Part shown: one piece after another, positions 16,914 through 25,384 of the stretch
How positions within the stretch are numbered: position 1 is the stretch's first letter
How the letters are laid out: every line of letters starts with the position of its first letter
Assembly: GCF_028289625.1 (NCBI RefSeq)
Contig: NZ_JANQOM010000081.1
Coordinates: 1-41,213, forward strand
Source of the DNA: Winogradskyella sp.
GTDB lineage: Bacteria; Bacteroidota; Bacteroidia; Flavobacteriales; Flavobacteriaceae
Length of the DNA: 41,213 nt
Reading direction: 5' to 3'
Translations under genes and position numbers: made by a program
Notes under the pieces: model-generated
Databases searched by the model: none
What the model was told of the DNA's origin: nothing
Seen by the model: only the letters and a program-made list of their open reading frames with translations

Positions 16914-17894
16914 TTAAAGCGAATCTAAATAGGCTTGAATAAGATCAACACCTTCATTATGGATTATTGTAGTTCCGATGAAAGGCATACTAAAGCCTTC
17001 ATTATAAACTGATATTCTATTAGAAATACTGTTTCTCCTTTCAAAAATCCGGGAATCTTCCAAAGAGGTCTCAAAAGCTAAATCTAATGTAGATTGATCA
17101 TCGCAGAAACCACCAGGTATATGGCAATGCGCACAGTTTATATCAAAATAAGATCTTGCTCTGTCCTCCAGGGAAGCTGAAGTATCTAACCAATTAACAA
17201 CACTACTGGCTTCTGAGCTACTAGAAATTCCTGTTATATTGCCGTCATTAATAAAAGCATCTAACTGATTTAAGCCGTTGATCTCAAAATTTAAATTACG
17301 GATTTTTGGACCAATGGGCGTCATATTATCGAAAGTGTTGTGACAGGTAAAACAGTCTGTATTGGAAGGAATTTTGTAGTTTATTGAGTTGGTTACTCCT
17401 TCACTATCAATCCAGCTTATGGGTACTGTACTGCCATTTAAATCTAAAACCGCATCGGTTTGTTCGTCATTCCATTTATAATCACCTGTTTCCCAATCTC
17501 CATTGATTTTAATCAATATACGCGTTTCAATGATGATTCTCCCTAATGATAAGTCGCGTTCATCTGCATTATAATAGAAAGTTTTTGCAATAACAGTATT
17601 ATCTGGGAAAATAGGTAAGCCATCATCATTGTACTGCATAGATGTACTTTCTGGTAATGCTATTAAACGCTGCTTGTGCGCATAATCCGTAAATAAAGAT
17701 GTATTTAATTCATATTCAAAAGCTCTTGAGCTAATATTTAAGTCACTTAAATCTCCAGAGAATAAATTCAATTCAGAGAGATTAGTTCTAAACTCTGCAA
17801 CGACTAAAGGATCTTCGGCAGGAGTTGTTGAATCGTCATCGCTGTTACAAGAACATAATATCATTAGCAGTGCAATGGCAAGATACTTTTTCAT
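16914..17894 (-). CDS. Diheme cytochrome c lipoprotein, SO2930-like
   Basis: A 326-residue exported protein with a signal ending LMILCSC (lipid-modified Cys at 14 or 16). Two c-type haem sites are visible: CFTCH at 181-185 and CAHCH at 254-258. The latter sits in YFDINCAHCHIPGG, the typical phrase of SO2930-family diheme cytochromes; Met303 in SMPF is a candidate axial ligand. The N-terminal 170 residues form a beta-rich domain specific to this family. It presumably carries electrons in the periplasm or at the outer membrane; the redox partner is unknown. The next gene on this strand is a TlpA-like thioredoxin lying 125 bp upstream, but co-transcription is not shown. Confidence 0.88.
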   Translation of the reverse strand: MKKYLAIALLMILCSCNSDDDSTTPAEDPLVVAEFRTNLSELNLFSGDLSDLNISSRAFEYELNTSLFTDYAHKQRLIALPESTSMQYNDDGLPIFPDNTVIAKTFYYNADERDLSLGRIIIETRILIKINGDWETGDYKWNDEQTDAVLDLNGSTVPISWIDSEGVTNSINYKIPSNTDCFTCHNTFDNMTPIGPKIRNLNFEINGLNQLDAFINDGNITGISSSSEASSVVNWLDTSASLEDRARSYFDINCAHCHIPGGFCDDQSTLDLAFETSLEDSRIFERRNSISNRISVYNEGFSMPFIGTTIIHNEGVDLIQAYLDSL

Positions 17895-18019
17895 TGGGAT
17901 ATTGATTTTCTTTAATAGCGTTGTGAAAATACTAAAATTGTGTTAAATAGCAAGTGATTAACTATGTCTTACGGAATTTTTAGTCCAAACTATAATCAGG
18001 ATACCTAGTTTTTTAAAGA

Positions 18020-19084
18020 CTAATATCTTTTCTCTATACGACTTTTAATATCTTCGACGGTTGGATTAGGCATTAAAATGTTGCCATTTTTGTCAACTAG
18101 GTAACTGTAGGGTATGGCATAAAGAAAGTAATCTTTAGCTGTTTTTCCTTCAAAACCATCAATATCTATAACACTAGCCCAAGTGATTTCATCTTTTTCC
18201 ATGGCTTTTAGCCAATCATTAGAATCTTCATCTAGAGACACACTAAGAATTTCAAAATCACTGTCTGAGTAGTCGTTATATAATTTCAAATATTCTGGAT
18301 GCTTCACACGACAAGGGCCACACCATGATGCCCAAAAATCTATTAGTAATAGTTTACCTCTAAAATCTGCACTATTAATGGTGTTACTGTTTTTATCATT
18401 CAGTACCAAATCTAAGATTTGTTTGCCACCTCTGAATCGCTCTAAGCGCTTAAGTCCACTTCTTATGAGTTCTCTCTCAAATGGAGCAACATAATTAGTG
18501 TCGATTTGCTGTAAGATATGTTTAGCATCCTCTAAGTTTAGTCTATCAGAAAAAACGACATTATCTGCAAGCAATTTTCCGGCATAGGCGTCCATGTTTT
18601 CTATCTGGGCGATATGTTCTACTTTATCTTTTACAAGGGAGTCAAAACTATCTTTATCTTTATTTGTTTTAAAAAACGTTTGGTAATCTTTTTGGATACT
18701 GTCACTTTTGGAACCATTAACTTGTTCTAGATTTATCATACGGTAAATATCTTCACCAGAACCTTGAAATGAATAGATGGCCTTAATATCTATCTTACTA
18801 TTCTCTACTTGTAGCCAAGCAATGTTGGAGCTTGGTCTTAAGTTTAACCAACCTTCAACGGGTGAATGTGTCGCACCTGTAAACTTAAATTTTCCATCAA
18901 TGACCTTAACACTATCTATGACTTTATAGCTGCTATCTAAAAATTGTGGGTAATTGAGGTAAATATAATCGTCATAGCCTCCCGAAAGTTCGCCAGAAAT
19001 CACAAACTGTTTTTTGTTTTTTTGTTCAGTTCGGCAAGCAGTGAGCAAAAAAATGGAAACAATTAGAATGGCAGCGTTTTTCAT
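18020..19084 (-). CDS. TlpA-like disulfide reductase lipoprotein with N-terminal DUF4369 domain
   Basis: A 354-residue lipoprotein (ILIVSIFLLTAC, Cys17). The N-terminal beta-sandwich (about 28-120, ISGELSGGYDDYIYLNYP) is the DUF4369 type commonly fused to TlpA in Bacteroidota, and a helical linker follows. The C-terminal thioredoxin domain has the redox pair CGPC at 255-258 in FWASWCGPC and the cis-proline Pro325 in AIPYSYLV. It probably reduces disulfides of exported proteins, for example during cytochrome c maturation, which would suit the neighbouring diheme cytochrome. That link is inference from adjacency. Confidence 0.92.
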   Translation of the reverse strand: MKNAAILIVSIFLLTACRTEQKNKKQFVISGELSGGYDDYIYLNYPQFLDSSYKVIDSVKVIDGKFKFTGATHSPVEGWLNLRPSSNIAWLQVENSKIDIKAIYSFQGSGEDIYRMINLEQVNGSKSDSIQKDYQTFFKTNKDKDSFDSLVKDKVEHIAQIENMDAYAGKLLADNVVFSDRLNLEDAKHILQQIDTNYVAPFERELIRSGLKRLERFRGGKQILDLVLNDKNSNTINSADFRGKLLLIDFWASWCGPCRVKHPEYLKLYNDYSDSDFEILSVSLDEDSNDWLKAMEKDEITWASVIDIDGFEGKTAKDYFLYAIPYSYLVDKNGNILMPNPTVEDIKSRIEKRY

Positions 19085-19155
19085 GACATTTGGATTTTCC
19101 TAAAATTAGCATTTTTTGAAAGCTAGAAAGGGCTTTTTGTGTTAAATCTTAAAAC

Positions 19156-19188
19156 AAAAAAGGAACCATTAATCATGGTTCCTTTTTT
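19156..19188 (-). terminator. Intrinsic terminator of the beta-helix gene
   Basis: A 14-bp perfect stem, AAAAAAGGAACCAT (19156-19169) with ATGGTTCCTTTTTT (19175-19188), and a 5-nt loop. It lies just past the stop of the gene ending at 19217. Confidence 0.85.
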
Positions 19189-19216
19189 TAATTATTATAT
19201 CCGAAAGTTATGCCCC

Positions 19217-20806
19217 TTAGTATAGAATAATTTTTTGCGTGTATAATTTCTCATTGGTTTTGTTTTTTATAGAAAAGATATATATCCCAGAATTTAAGCT
19301 GGCTACATCAAACTCATTTGTGTTATTTTGATGTTGCAACAACAAACTTCCTAAAGAATTATATAACTTAATTTCATTTGTGCCTTCAAAACCAATTAGA
19401 TTTTCTAACAAGATTTTTTCTGTAGCTTTATTAAAATAGACGAATCCTTTTTCTGATTGAGCATCATTGATACTCAGAGCGACATACTCATATGCGCCCA
19501 TATCTATCGTTGTGTCAATGATTCTAGTATTTCCATCAAAGTCTAAATTAAATGGAGCGAGTACTCTGGAGTTATCACCAGTATTAACTGAAGGGGAAGA
19601 TTGGTCGATAATATAACTATAACCATCATTTAAAGAGAATGGCACAAACAATGTCGAACCTGGATTATCAAACATAGGATCTTGATTAAGGTTATTTGAA
19701 CCTGTGGCATAGCCACCTTCAATATTACAATAATCTACCGTAGGGTCAGCTACACCTGCTCCAACTCTATATATTTCTGCAACAGAGTCATTATCCCAAA
19801 AAATAGAATTATAGATATTAGTGTCTGTATTTACCCTTATCGTTGTTGAAGCACTTGAGGAATTTTCAACTTTATTTCCAGAAAACGTACAATTAACTAT
19901 ATTGTGCGACCCAGTATTAAATGTAGTACTCATATAAATAGTATTTGAGTCAGAAATATTACCTAAAATAACTGAATTGTAAATATTGAAATCTGTATCA
20001 TCACCTATAGTTGAGGCACCACCAAAATCCTGTGCTGTGTTACCAGATATCTCACATCTATCCATGGTTAAAGCACTAACACCATTGCCAGAAGAAATTC
20101 CTCCCCCAGACCCGAGTGTGCATATGTTATTGTAAATTTTGGTTCTAAGTATTATAGCAGTTCCAGACTGGCTTAAATAAATACCTCCACCTAAATCTAC
20201 AGATGTATTATTGTTTACCGAGCAATCTTCGATTCTTATATTGCCACTTTCAGATACTATTGCACCACCAAAATCCTGAGAAAAATTTGAAATAAATGTG
20301 CAATTAGAAATTGTAGGACTACCATTTAAATTGTAAAGACCACCTCCTTTAGACCCGTTAGAAACATTATTAGCATAACCGTTTATAATTCTAAAACCAT
20401 CTAACCTTGTATTTGTGTTTACATTAGTCAATATAACGACATGATTTGCATTATCCGTATCTACGCCTACTGTGCCGATATCACCGTTCAAGGTTGTAGT
20501 ATTTGCTGTAAAGTCCCTATCATCAATAGTTGACTCAGTCCCGTCAAAACTACCATATACTTTTATTCCTGAAGGAATATCGAAACCATTAGTACTAGAA
20601 GGTTTATAAGCTCCTGCTTTAACCCAAATTTCATCTCCAATGAACGAATTGGTTAAAGCTGTGTCTAAATCTGTGTATGCATTTGCCCAACTAGTGCCAT
20701 TATTTAATCCTGTTGTGGCCGATGCATCAACATAAATTCTAGCACCAAAAACTGATGTAATAAAAAATGAAGCGATTGCAGTTGAAAAGAGTAATTTTTT
20801 ATTCAT
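19217..20806 (-). CDS. Secreted parallel beta-helix protein with T9SS sorting domain
   Basis: A 529-residue protein with a signal peptide (cleavage near FGA at 21). The opening IYVDASATTGLNNGTSWANA and the GDEIWVKAGAYKP stretch are typical of right-handed beta-helix proteins with a choice-of-anchor Q region. The centre has repeated N-C-T-F/I and GGG.Y/S rungs (about 125-340), and the anchor-Q block ends near DTTIDMGAYEY. The C-terminus (about 450-529, with ELYNS-like LYNSLGSLLL and LNSGIYIFSIKN) is a T9SS type A sorting domain, which sends the protein through the type IX secretion system to the cell surface. The ligand is unknown; a surface polysaccharide or adhesive role is possible. Confidence 0.9.
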   Translation of the reverse strand: MNKKLLFSTAIASFFITSVFGARIYVDASATTGLNNGTSWANAYTDLDTALTNSFIGDEIWVKAGAYKPSSTNGFDIPSGIKVYGSFDGTESTIDDRDFTANTTTLNGDIGTVGVDTDNANHVVILTNVNTNTRLDGFRIINGYANNVSNGSKGGGLYNLNGSPTISNCTFISNFSQDFGGAIVSESGNIRIEDCSVNNNTSVDLGGGIYLSQSGTAIILRTKIYNNICTLGSGGGISSGNGVSALTMDRCEISGNTAQDFGGASTIGDDTDFNIYNSVILGNISDSNTIYMSTTFNTGSHNIVNCTFSGNKVENSSSASTTIRVNTDTNIYNSIFWDNDSVAEIYRVGAGVADPTVDYCNIEGGYATGSNNLNQDPMFDNPGSTLFVPFSLNDGYSYIIDQSSPSVNTGDNSRVLAPFNLDFDGNTRIIDTTIDMGAYEYVALSINDAQSEKGFVYFNKATEKILLENLIGFEGTNEIKLYNSLGSLLLQHQNNTNEFDVASLNSGIYIFSIKNKTNEKLYTQKIILY

Positions 20807-20934
20807 ATTTTTTACGTTTTATTTAGACATCAATAATAGTGAAAAAAAAAGAAAAAAATCTTGCAGTGAAAAAAAATCATAGTGTTTTAATAGTTAAATT
20901 TTGTTAGTAGTAATACTCTTCGAGACAATGATTT

Positions 20935-22626
20935 TTATAACCTCTCTATAAAAAGCCCTTCCTCCGTTTTTTCAACTTTAGTTAATCCATGTTTGCCAAG
21001 ACCTTTAATGCCTTTATCCCAACCTTTGTTGCTTAATCCAGATTGTGATTTGAGCTCATTTAAATCCATACGTTTCTGTGATTTTAAAATCTCAAAAATA
21101 GCTTTCTCATTATCGCTTAAAGCGATTTGTTTCTTTTCTGGGCGCATTTGCGGAAAGAATAACACTTCTTGTATGCTTTGGTTATTGGTTAAGAACATCA
21201 CTAAGCGATCCATCCCAATACCCATACCAGAGGTTGGTGGCATGCCATATTCTAAAGCGCGTAAGAAATCATAATCGATAGTTCCTGTAGCTTCATCATC
21301 TCCTTTTTTTGCTAATTCGAGCTGGTGCTCAAAACGCTCGCGTTGGTCAATAGGATCATTAAGTTCAGAATAAGCATTGGCGATTTCCTTTCCACAAACC
21401 ATCAACTCAAAACGCTCAGTTAGTTCAGGATTTTCGCGATGCTCCTTACAAAGCGGACTCATCTCTTTGGGATAGTCCGTGATGAATGTGGGCTGAATGT
21501 AGTGGCCTTCGCACTTCTCCCCAAAAATCTCATCGATAAGCTTTCCTTTACCCATGGTGTCATCCACTTCGACATTCATACTTTTGGCTGCAGCTCTTAT
21601 CTCATCTTCAGATTTGTTAGAGATATCAAAACCAGTATGCTCTAAAATCGAATCGCGCATAGTGATACGCTTATAAGGTGCTTTAAAATCAATGTCATAG
21701 TCACCAAAAGTAGCTTTGGTTGTTCCGTTTACAGCAATGGCACAATGTTCCAAGAGTTTTTCGCAAAAATCCATCATCCAATTGTAATCCTTGTAAGCCA
21801 CATAGATTTCCATGGCTGTAAACTCTGGATTATGGGTTCTATCCATACCTTCGTTGCGGAAGTTTTTAGAGAATTCATAAACACCTTCAAAACCACCAAC
21901 AATAAGTCGTTTTAGATACAATTCATTGGCAATTCGCATGTATAATGGAATATCCAAACTATTGTGGTGTGTTACAAATGGACGTGCGGCCGCTCCACCA
22001 GCTATAGGTTGCAATATTGGCGTTTCTACTTCAAAATAGCCAGCATCATTAAAAAAATTACGCATGGCGTTAAAGAGTTTGGTGCGCTTAACAAAAACCT
22101 CTTTAACCTGTGGATTAACGGCTAAGTCTGCATAGCGCTGTCTGTAACGTAATTCTGGGTCGTTAAATTCATCATATACATTTCCTTCGGCATCTTGTTT
22201 TGGCAGAGGTAATGGTTTTAAGGCTTTACTTAAAAGCTTGAAGTCTTTTACCATGACCGTTTTTTCTCCAACCTGCGTGGTGAACAATTCGCCTTCAATT
22301 CCTATAAAATCACCAATATCCAATAGTTTTTTATAGACGTCATTGTACATGGTTTTATCCTTATCAGGACAGATTTCGTCTCTATTAAAATACACTTGGA
22401 TACGACCTTCACTATCTTGTAATTCGGCAAAAGACGCCTTTCCTTGAATACGTCTAGACATAAGACGACCTGCGATAATCACTTTCTTACCATCTTCAAA
22501 ATTGGCTTTTATCTGTTTTGAGGTATGATTAACTGGGAATAAATCGGCTGGATAAGGATTAATCCCTAAAGCCCTTAATTTTTTTAACTTTTCGCGTCGT
22601 ACTAATTCTTGTTCTGAAAGCTGCAT
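20935..22626 (-). CDS. lysS: Lysyl-tRNA synthetase, class II
   Basis: This enzyme charges tRNA-Lys. The N-terminal OB-fold anticodon-binding domain (about 55-150) is followed by the class II catalytic core, with motif 2 FRNEGMDRTHNPEF and motif 3 GMGIGMDRLVMF. At 563 residues it is longer than the about 505 residues of E. coli LysS. The extra 64 or so residues (about 500-563) form a small, Lys-rich C-terminal module with DLNELKSQSGLSNKGWDKG that looks like a winged-helix or helix-turn-helix fold. Similar extensions are common in Bacteroidota LysS. It is preceded by a -7 box at 22668-22675 and is probably transcribed alone. Confidence 0.98.
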   Translation of the reverse strand: MQLSEQELVRREKLKKLRALGINPYPADLFPVNHTSKQIKANFEDGKKVIIAGRLMSRRIQGKASFAELQDSEGRIQVYFNRDEICPDKDKTMYNDVYKKLLDIGDFIGIEGELFTTQVGEKTVMVKDFKLLSKALKPLPLPKQDAEGNVYDEFNDPELRYRQRYADLAVNPQVKEVFVKRTKLFNAMRNFFNDAGYFEVETPILQPIAGGAAARPFVTHHNSLDIPLYMRIANELYLKRLIVGGFEGVYEFSKNFRNEGMDRTHNPEFTAMEIYVAYKDYNWMMDFCEKLLEHCAIAVNGTTKATFGDYDIDFKAPYKRITMRDSILEHTGFDISNKSEDEIRAAAKSMNVEVDDTMGKGKLIDEIFGEKCEGHYIQPTFITDYPKEMSPLCKEHRENPELTERFELMVCGKEIANAYSELNDPIDQRERFEHQLELAKKGDDEATGTIDYDFLRALEYGMPPTSGMGIGMDRLVMFLTNNQSIQEVLFFPQMRPEKKQIALSDNEKAIFEILKSQKRMDLNELKSQSGLSNKGWDKGIKGLGKHGLTKVEKTEEGLFIERL

Positions 22627-22667
22627 TATGAATGGGTTTACAGTTTTACCTCATTGTTAAACAGCTG

Positions 22668-22675
22668 CAAAATTA
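22668..22675 (-). promoter_or_regulatory. Bacteroidota -7 box upstream of lysS
   Basis: The minus strand reads TAATTTTG, an exact TAnnTTTG, 41 bases ahead of the lysS ATG. No good -33 TTG at the standard spacing was found. Confidence 0.45.
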
Positions 22676-22723
22676 CACTATTTACAAAAATTAGCCCATT
22701 GCTTTTAACATAGATTTTATGGT

Positions 22724-23293
22724 CTATCCCTTATCGGTCTTTTCAGTATCTTTTTTTACGCCGTAATAATTGGGCTTATAACTATCTGTGGTAAGGATGG
22801 CCTGCAAATCCTTTTCTAGCGTTTCAACTGGAGTTTCAATAATTCGATTAACTTCTTTTCCGTCTTCAAACAGGATAAATGTTGGTACACGCACAATGTT
22901 TAAGTCTGCTTCGTCATGTTCTGGGCTTTCCTTATTTCTGTCTAAAGCGATTATGGTGAGTTGTTCCAAAGGGTAATTGGCGAGGTCAATTATTTTATGG
23001 AAATAGGGCACTTCGTATTGGCTGTCGTCACACCATGTACCCATAAACACTTTTATATCATATGCCTTCAGTTTTGTTTTAATGGTGTTTAGCGTTTCTA
23101 CATCGACATTATAGTCATTGTAGTTGGTGACAAACCATTCAGCATATGGTTTTGCTTCAAATCCAGACTTATCAACTTTCCCTACAAGATAGGTTTCTTG
23201 GTCTTCATTTGTGAGTTCTTTATTTAGTGTTTGGGAGTTCAATTGAAGGGCAAGGCAAAAAATAGTAATGAGAGCGAGGGTCAACGTTTTCAT
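22724..23293 (-). CDS. Thioredoxin-family periplasmic protein with CxxS site
   Basis: A 189-residue protein with a signal peptide (about 1-20, ending LQLNSQ). The thioredoxin fold is marked by KVFMGTWCDDSQYEVPYF and the cis-proline Pro137 in RVPTFILF. The active site is Cys88-Asp-Asp-Ser91, a single-cysteine CxxS rather than CxxC, so it cannot form the usual redox disulfide itself; it may act as a monothiol or binding protein. It lies about 100 bp upstream of lysS on the same strand, with a hairpin between it and the DUF1573 gene. Confidence 0.88.
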   Translation of the reverse strand: MKTLTLALITIFCLALQLNSQTLNKELTNEDQETYLVGKVDKSGFEAKPYAEWFVTNYNDYNVDVETLNTIKTKLKAYDIKVFMGTWCDDSQYEVPYFHKIIDLANYPLEQLTIIALDRNKESPEHDEADLNIVRVPTFILFEDGKEVNRIIETPVETLEKDLQAILTTDSYKPNYYGVKKDTEKTDKG

Positions 23294-23311
23294 AATGTAG
23301 AAGTTTTAAAT

Positions 23312-23349
23312 GCAAAAACCCAGTATAAGGTATTACACCAGGTTTTTGC
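23312..23349 (-). terminator. Hairpin between the DUF1573 and thioredoxin-like genes
   Basis: GCAAAAACC (23312-23320) and GGTTTTTGC (23341-23349) form a 9-bp stem around a 20-nt loop. In minus-strand orientation it follows the DUF1573 gene and precedes the thioredoxin-like gene, so it is a likely terminator of the former. Confidence 0.55.
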
Positions 23350-23417
23350 TAAATGAAATTTAAAATATCCAGATGTATGCGTATACATAAAATTATGTAT
23401 TCAATATACAACTTTGG

Positions 23418-23825
23418 TTATTTTGAAGCAATAATATTACCCTTAATTTTTAGGATTTTGTTACCGCCTTCCGCATTAGACATTACAATAATAGTTTTGG
23501 TAAAAGCACCTAATTTTTTGGTGTTGTACTTAATCTCTAATTCACCAGATTGGCCTGGCAAAATAGGGTCTTTAGAATAACTAGGAACAGTGCATCCACA
23601 GCTCGTTTTTACTTTAGTAATAAGCAAAGGCGCATCACCAGTATTAGCAAAGGCAAAGATTTTAGTACCATTAGAATTTTGTTCTATGGTTCCGTAATCA
23701 ATAACTTCTGTTTCAAAAGCGATAACAGCGACTTTAGCATCGAACATGTCGATTTCTGCGGGTGCAGCATTAAAAAAGCCAAATGCTAATGCTAATACAA
23801 CTAAGATGTTTAATGTTTGTTTCAT
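23418..23825 (-). CDS. DUF1573 domain protein
   Basis: A 135-residue exported protein (signal about 1-20, cleavage near FFNAAPA). It has the DUF1573 layout: EVIDYGTIEQNSNGTKIFAF, then NTGDAPLLITKVKTSCGCT and LPGQSGELEIKYNTKKLGAF. The conserved SCGCT pair (about residues 83-87) is the family hallmark. The fold is an immunoglobulin-like beta-sandwich related to ASPM-SPD-2-Hydin domains. The family is abundant in Bacteroidota and its function is unresolved. It has its own -7 box at 23862-23869. Confidence 0.93.
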   Translation of the reverse strand: MKQTLNILVVLALAFGFFNAAPAEIDMFDAKVAVIAFETEVIDYGTIEQNSNGTKIFAFANTGDAPLLITKVKTSCGCTVPSYSKDPILPGQSGELEIKYNTKKLGAFTKTIIVMSNAEGGNKILKIKGNIIASK

Positions 23826-23861
23826 GATTTAAAAATTTATGATTTATACTGAAGCAAACAT

Positions 23862-23869
23862 CAAAATTA
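23862..23869 (-). promoter_or_regulatory. Bacteroidota -7 box upstream of the DUF1573 gene
   Basis: The minus strand reads TAATTTTG, an exact TAnnTTTG, 36 bases before the ATG. It partly overlaps a second near-match, GATGTTTG. The -33 element is not clear. Confidence 0.4.
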
Positions 23870-23933
23870 TCTTCAAGAAATCTTATGATTAGCGGTTGGA
23901 AATCGGTACTAGTACCAGGTTTGAATTTTTCAA

Positions 23934-24992
23934 CTACCTGATAAACAATGACTTTGCGTCATCTCGAGATTGCACGTTCAATTTTTTATAGATGTTGTTG
24001 GTGTGTGATTTTACAGTGCTTACACTCAAAAATAATGCTTCGGCAATGTCCTTATTAGTCTTATCTTGTAACAAATGTTCTAAAACAACCTGTTCTTGCT
24101 TTGATAATTTGGATTTTAAATCTTCAGTTTTGGATTTCTTTTTTTTCCAATTGCGATATAGCAAAAAGGCGTTCAACAAAAATGAAAGCGCAAGTAGGGC
24201 ATAGAGATAAATATTGCTATTAGAGCTTGATGTATCTCCGATATTAGAAGCCATCATGTAACGATCTGCAGCTAGTTCATTTTTGTACTGAAGCGTGTAA
24301 GGAGCATTTGGGTACGTATTTTCAAGCCGCATTTTAAGATTATCATAATACGGATTGTCTTGTAGATCATTTACATAGTGATTGTGTAAGTCACTACTTC
24401 GATCCGATAAATAAGCATAGATGGCCAACTCCGCTATGGGATCGTTTAAAGCTTCTCCATAATCTTGAAGGGTCTTAAACCATTTATTATTGTTCAATTT
24501 TCTATTCGCTTCACTTCTTACTTCACCATAGGCAAAGCGCATCTCATTTTTTAGCGAATCTATTTTTAGGAAGGCATTTGCTTTAGGATTGCTAGATTCA
24601 ATTTTACAGAATATCTGATTTCCAAATGAAAAGGGAAGGTTTAGCGTATCCGTATTTTTTGCTATAAATAATAGTTCTTCACTATCGTTACAGTGACCGT
24701 TAAAGTGGTTGATATCTTGTTGATTTTCAGAACATTTATCAATATGAATGCGGTAAATTCTATTCTCAGTGTCTAAGATATTTCCTTTAAACTCAAAAAA
24801 ACCAGTTTCATCAGCATTAGTTTTGGCGATAATTTGCTCTGAATAAACACCAGACATTTTACGATAATCCTCAACAATTGATAGATAGACCGTGTTATGC
24901 CATTCATCGGGATTGATGTAACCCGAAAACGAATATTGCGCTTCACAAAAAAGAGAAGTCAATAAAAATGCTATAAATAGTCTTAATTGCAT
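23934..24992 (-). CDS. Membrane-tethered LuxR-type transcriptional regulator
   Basis: A 352-residue protein with a signal peptide (cleavage near CEA at about 18), an extracytoplasmic N-terminal region of about 240 residues, one membrane helix (about 260-281, IYLYALLALSFLLNAFLLY), a basic stop-transfer stretch (NWKKKKSK), and a C-terminal GerE/LuxR helix-turn-helix (295-352: LSKQEQVVLEHLLQDKTNKDIAEAL then SVSTVKSHTNNIYKKLNV). The first 60 mature residues (SGYINPDEWHNTVYLSIV) resemble the beta-sandwich found in DUF4369/carboxypeptidase-regulatory domains. The DNA-binding domain would sit in the cytoplasm while the N-terminus senses the periplasm. No kinase partner is next to it. Targets are unknown. 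Confidence 0.88.
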   Translation of the reverse strand: MQLRLFIAFLLTSLFCEAQYSFSGYINPDEWHNTVYLSIVEDYRKMSGVYSEQIIAKTNADETGFFEFKGNILDTENRIYRIHIDKCSENQQDINHFNGHCNDSEELLFIAKNTDTLNLPFSFGNQIFCKIESSNPKANAFLKIDSLKNEMRFAYGEVRSEANRKLNNNKWFKTLQDYGEALNDPIAELAIYAYLSDRSSDLHNHYVNDLQDNPYYDNLKMRLENTYPNAPYTLQYKNELAADRYMMASNIGDTSSSNSNIYLYALLALSFLLNAFLLYRNWKKKKSKTEDLKSKLSKQEQVVLEHLLQDKTNKDIAEALFLSVSTVKSHTNNIYKKLNVQSRDDAKSLFIR

Positions 24993-25024
24993 AAAACGAA
25001 TCTACATAATTTTAGAGTATTATG

Positions 25025-25053
25025 AATTGTTAGCTATAAAAACTGTAACAATT
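25025..25053. promoter_or_regulatory. Inverted repeat between the LuxR-type gene and yqaE
   Basis: AATTGTTA (25025-25032) and TAACAATT (25046-25053) form a perfect 8-bp inverted repeat with a 13-bp centre, 32 bp ahead of the regulator gene start and 57 bp ahead of the yqaE start. It could be an operator, but base composition alone makes such repeats fairly likely. Confidence 0.25.
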
Positions 25054-25110
25054 TTAACAAAATAACGTCCTATCGGTACATCAAATCAGTTCTATTGAAT
25101 TGGTTTCAGT

Positions 25111-25281
25111 ATGAAAAGAAATATGAGTATTTGGCGCGTTATTTTAGCTATTATTTTTCCTCCTTTAGCTGTCTTCGATAAAGGTTGTGGATCTGTTTTG
25201 ATCACTTTTTTATTATGGATATGTGGATGGGTTCCGGGAGTTATTGCAGCATTGGTTATATTGAATAATCCAGAGCGATAG
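25111..25281 (+). CDS. YqaE/Pmp3-family small membrane protein
   Basis: A 56-residue frame reads MKRNMSIWRVILAIIFPPLA then VFDKGCGSVLITFLLWICGW, then VPGVIAALVILNNPER. This is the full YqaE/Pmp3 (plasma membrane proteolipid 3) pattern: two hydrophobic helices, the PPLAVF motif, a G-C-G turn and the WxPG-IxALxI second helix. Members are small inner-membrane proteins often tied to salt or envelope stress and membrane potential. The gene is divergent from the LuxR-type regulator, which invites the guess that the regulator controls it. Confidence 0.93.
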   Translation: MKRNMSIWRVILAIIFPPLAVFDKGCGSVLITFLLWICGWVPGVIAALVILNNPER

Positions 25282-25384
25282 TGAAATTCTTCTACAAATA
25301 AACCGTAGCCTTAACATTAGTTTCACAGGTCCAAGCTTTTTAAATGCGTAATTTTATAATCATAAACTAAAATCAATATCAAGA

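Noticed and set aside
20836..20880. A-rich tract suggesting a phase-variable homopolymer
   Set aside because: Runs are interrupted and lie in the leader of the beta-helix gene rather than in coding sequence; no evidence of slippage.
23383..23400. Palindrome ATACATAA-AA-TTATGTAT downstream of the DUF1573 gene
   Set aside because: Very AT-rich with a two-base centre; no T-run and no known site, so chance is likely.
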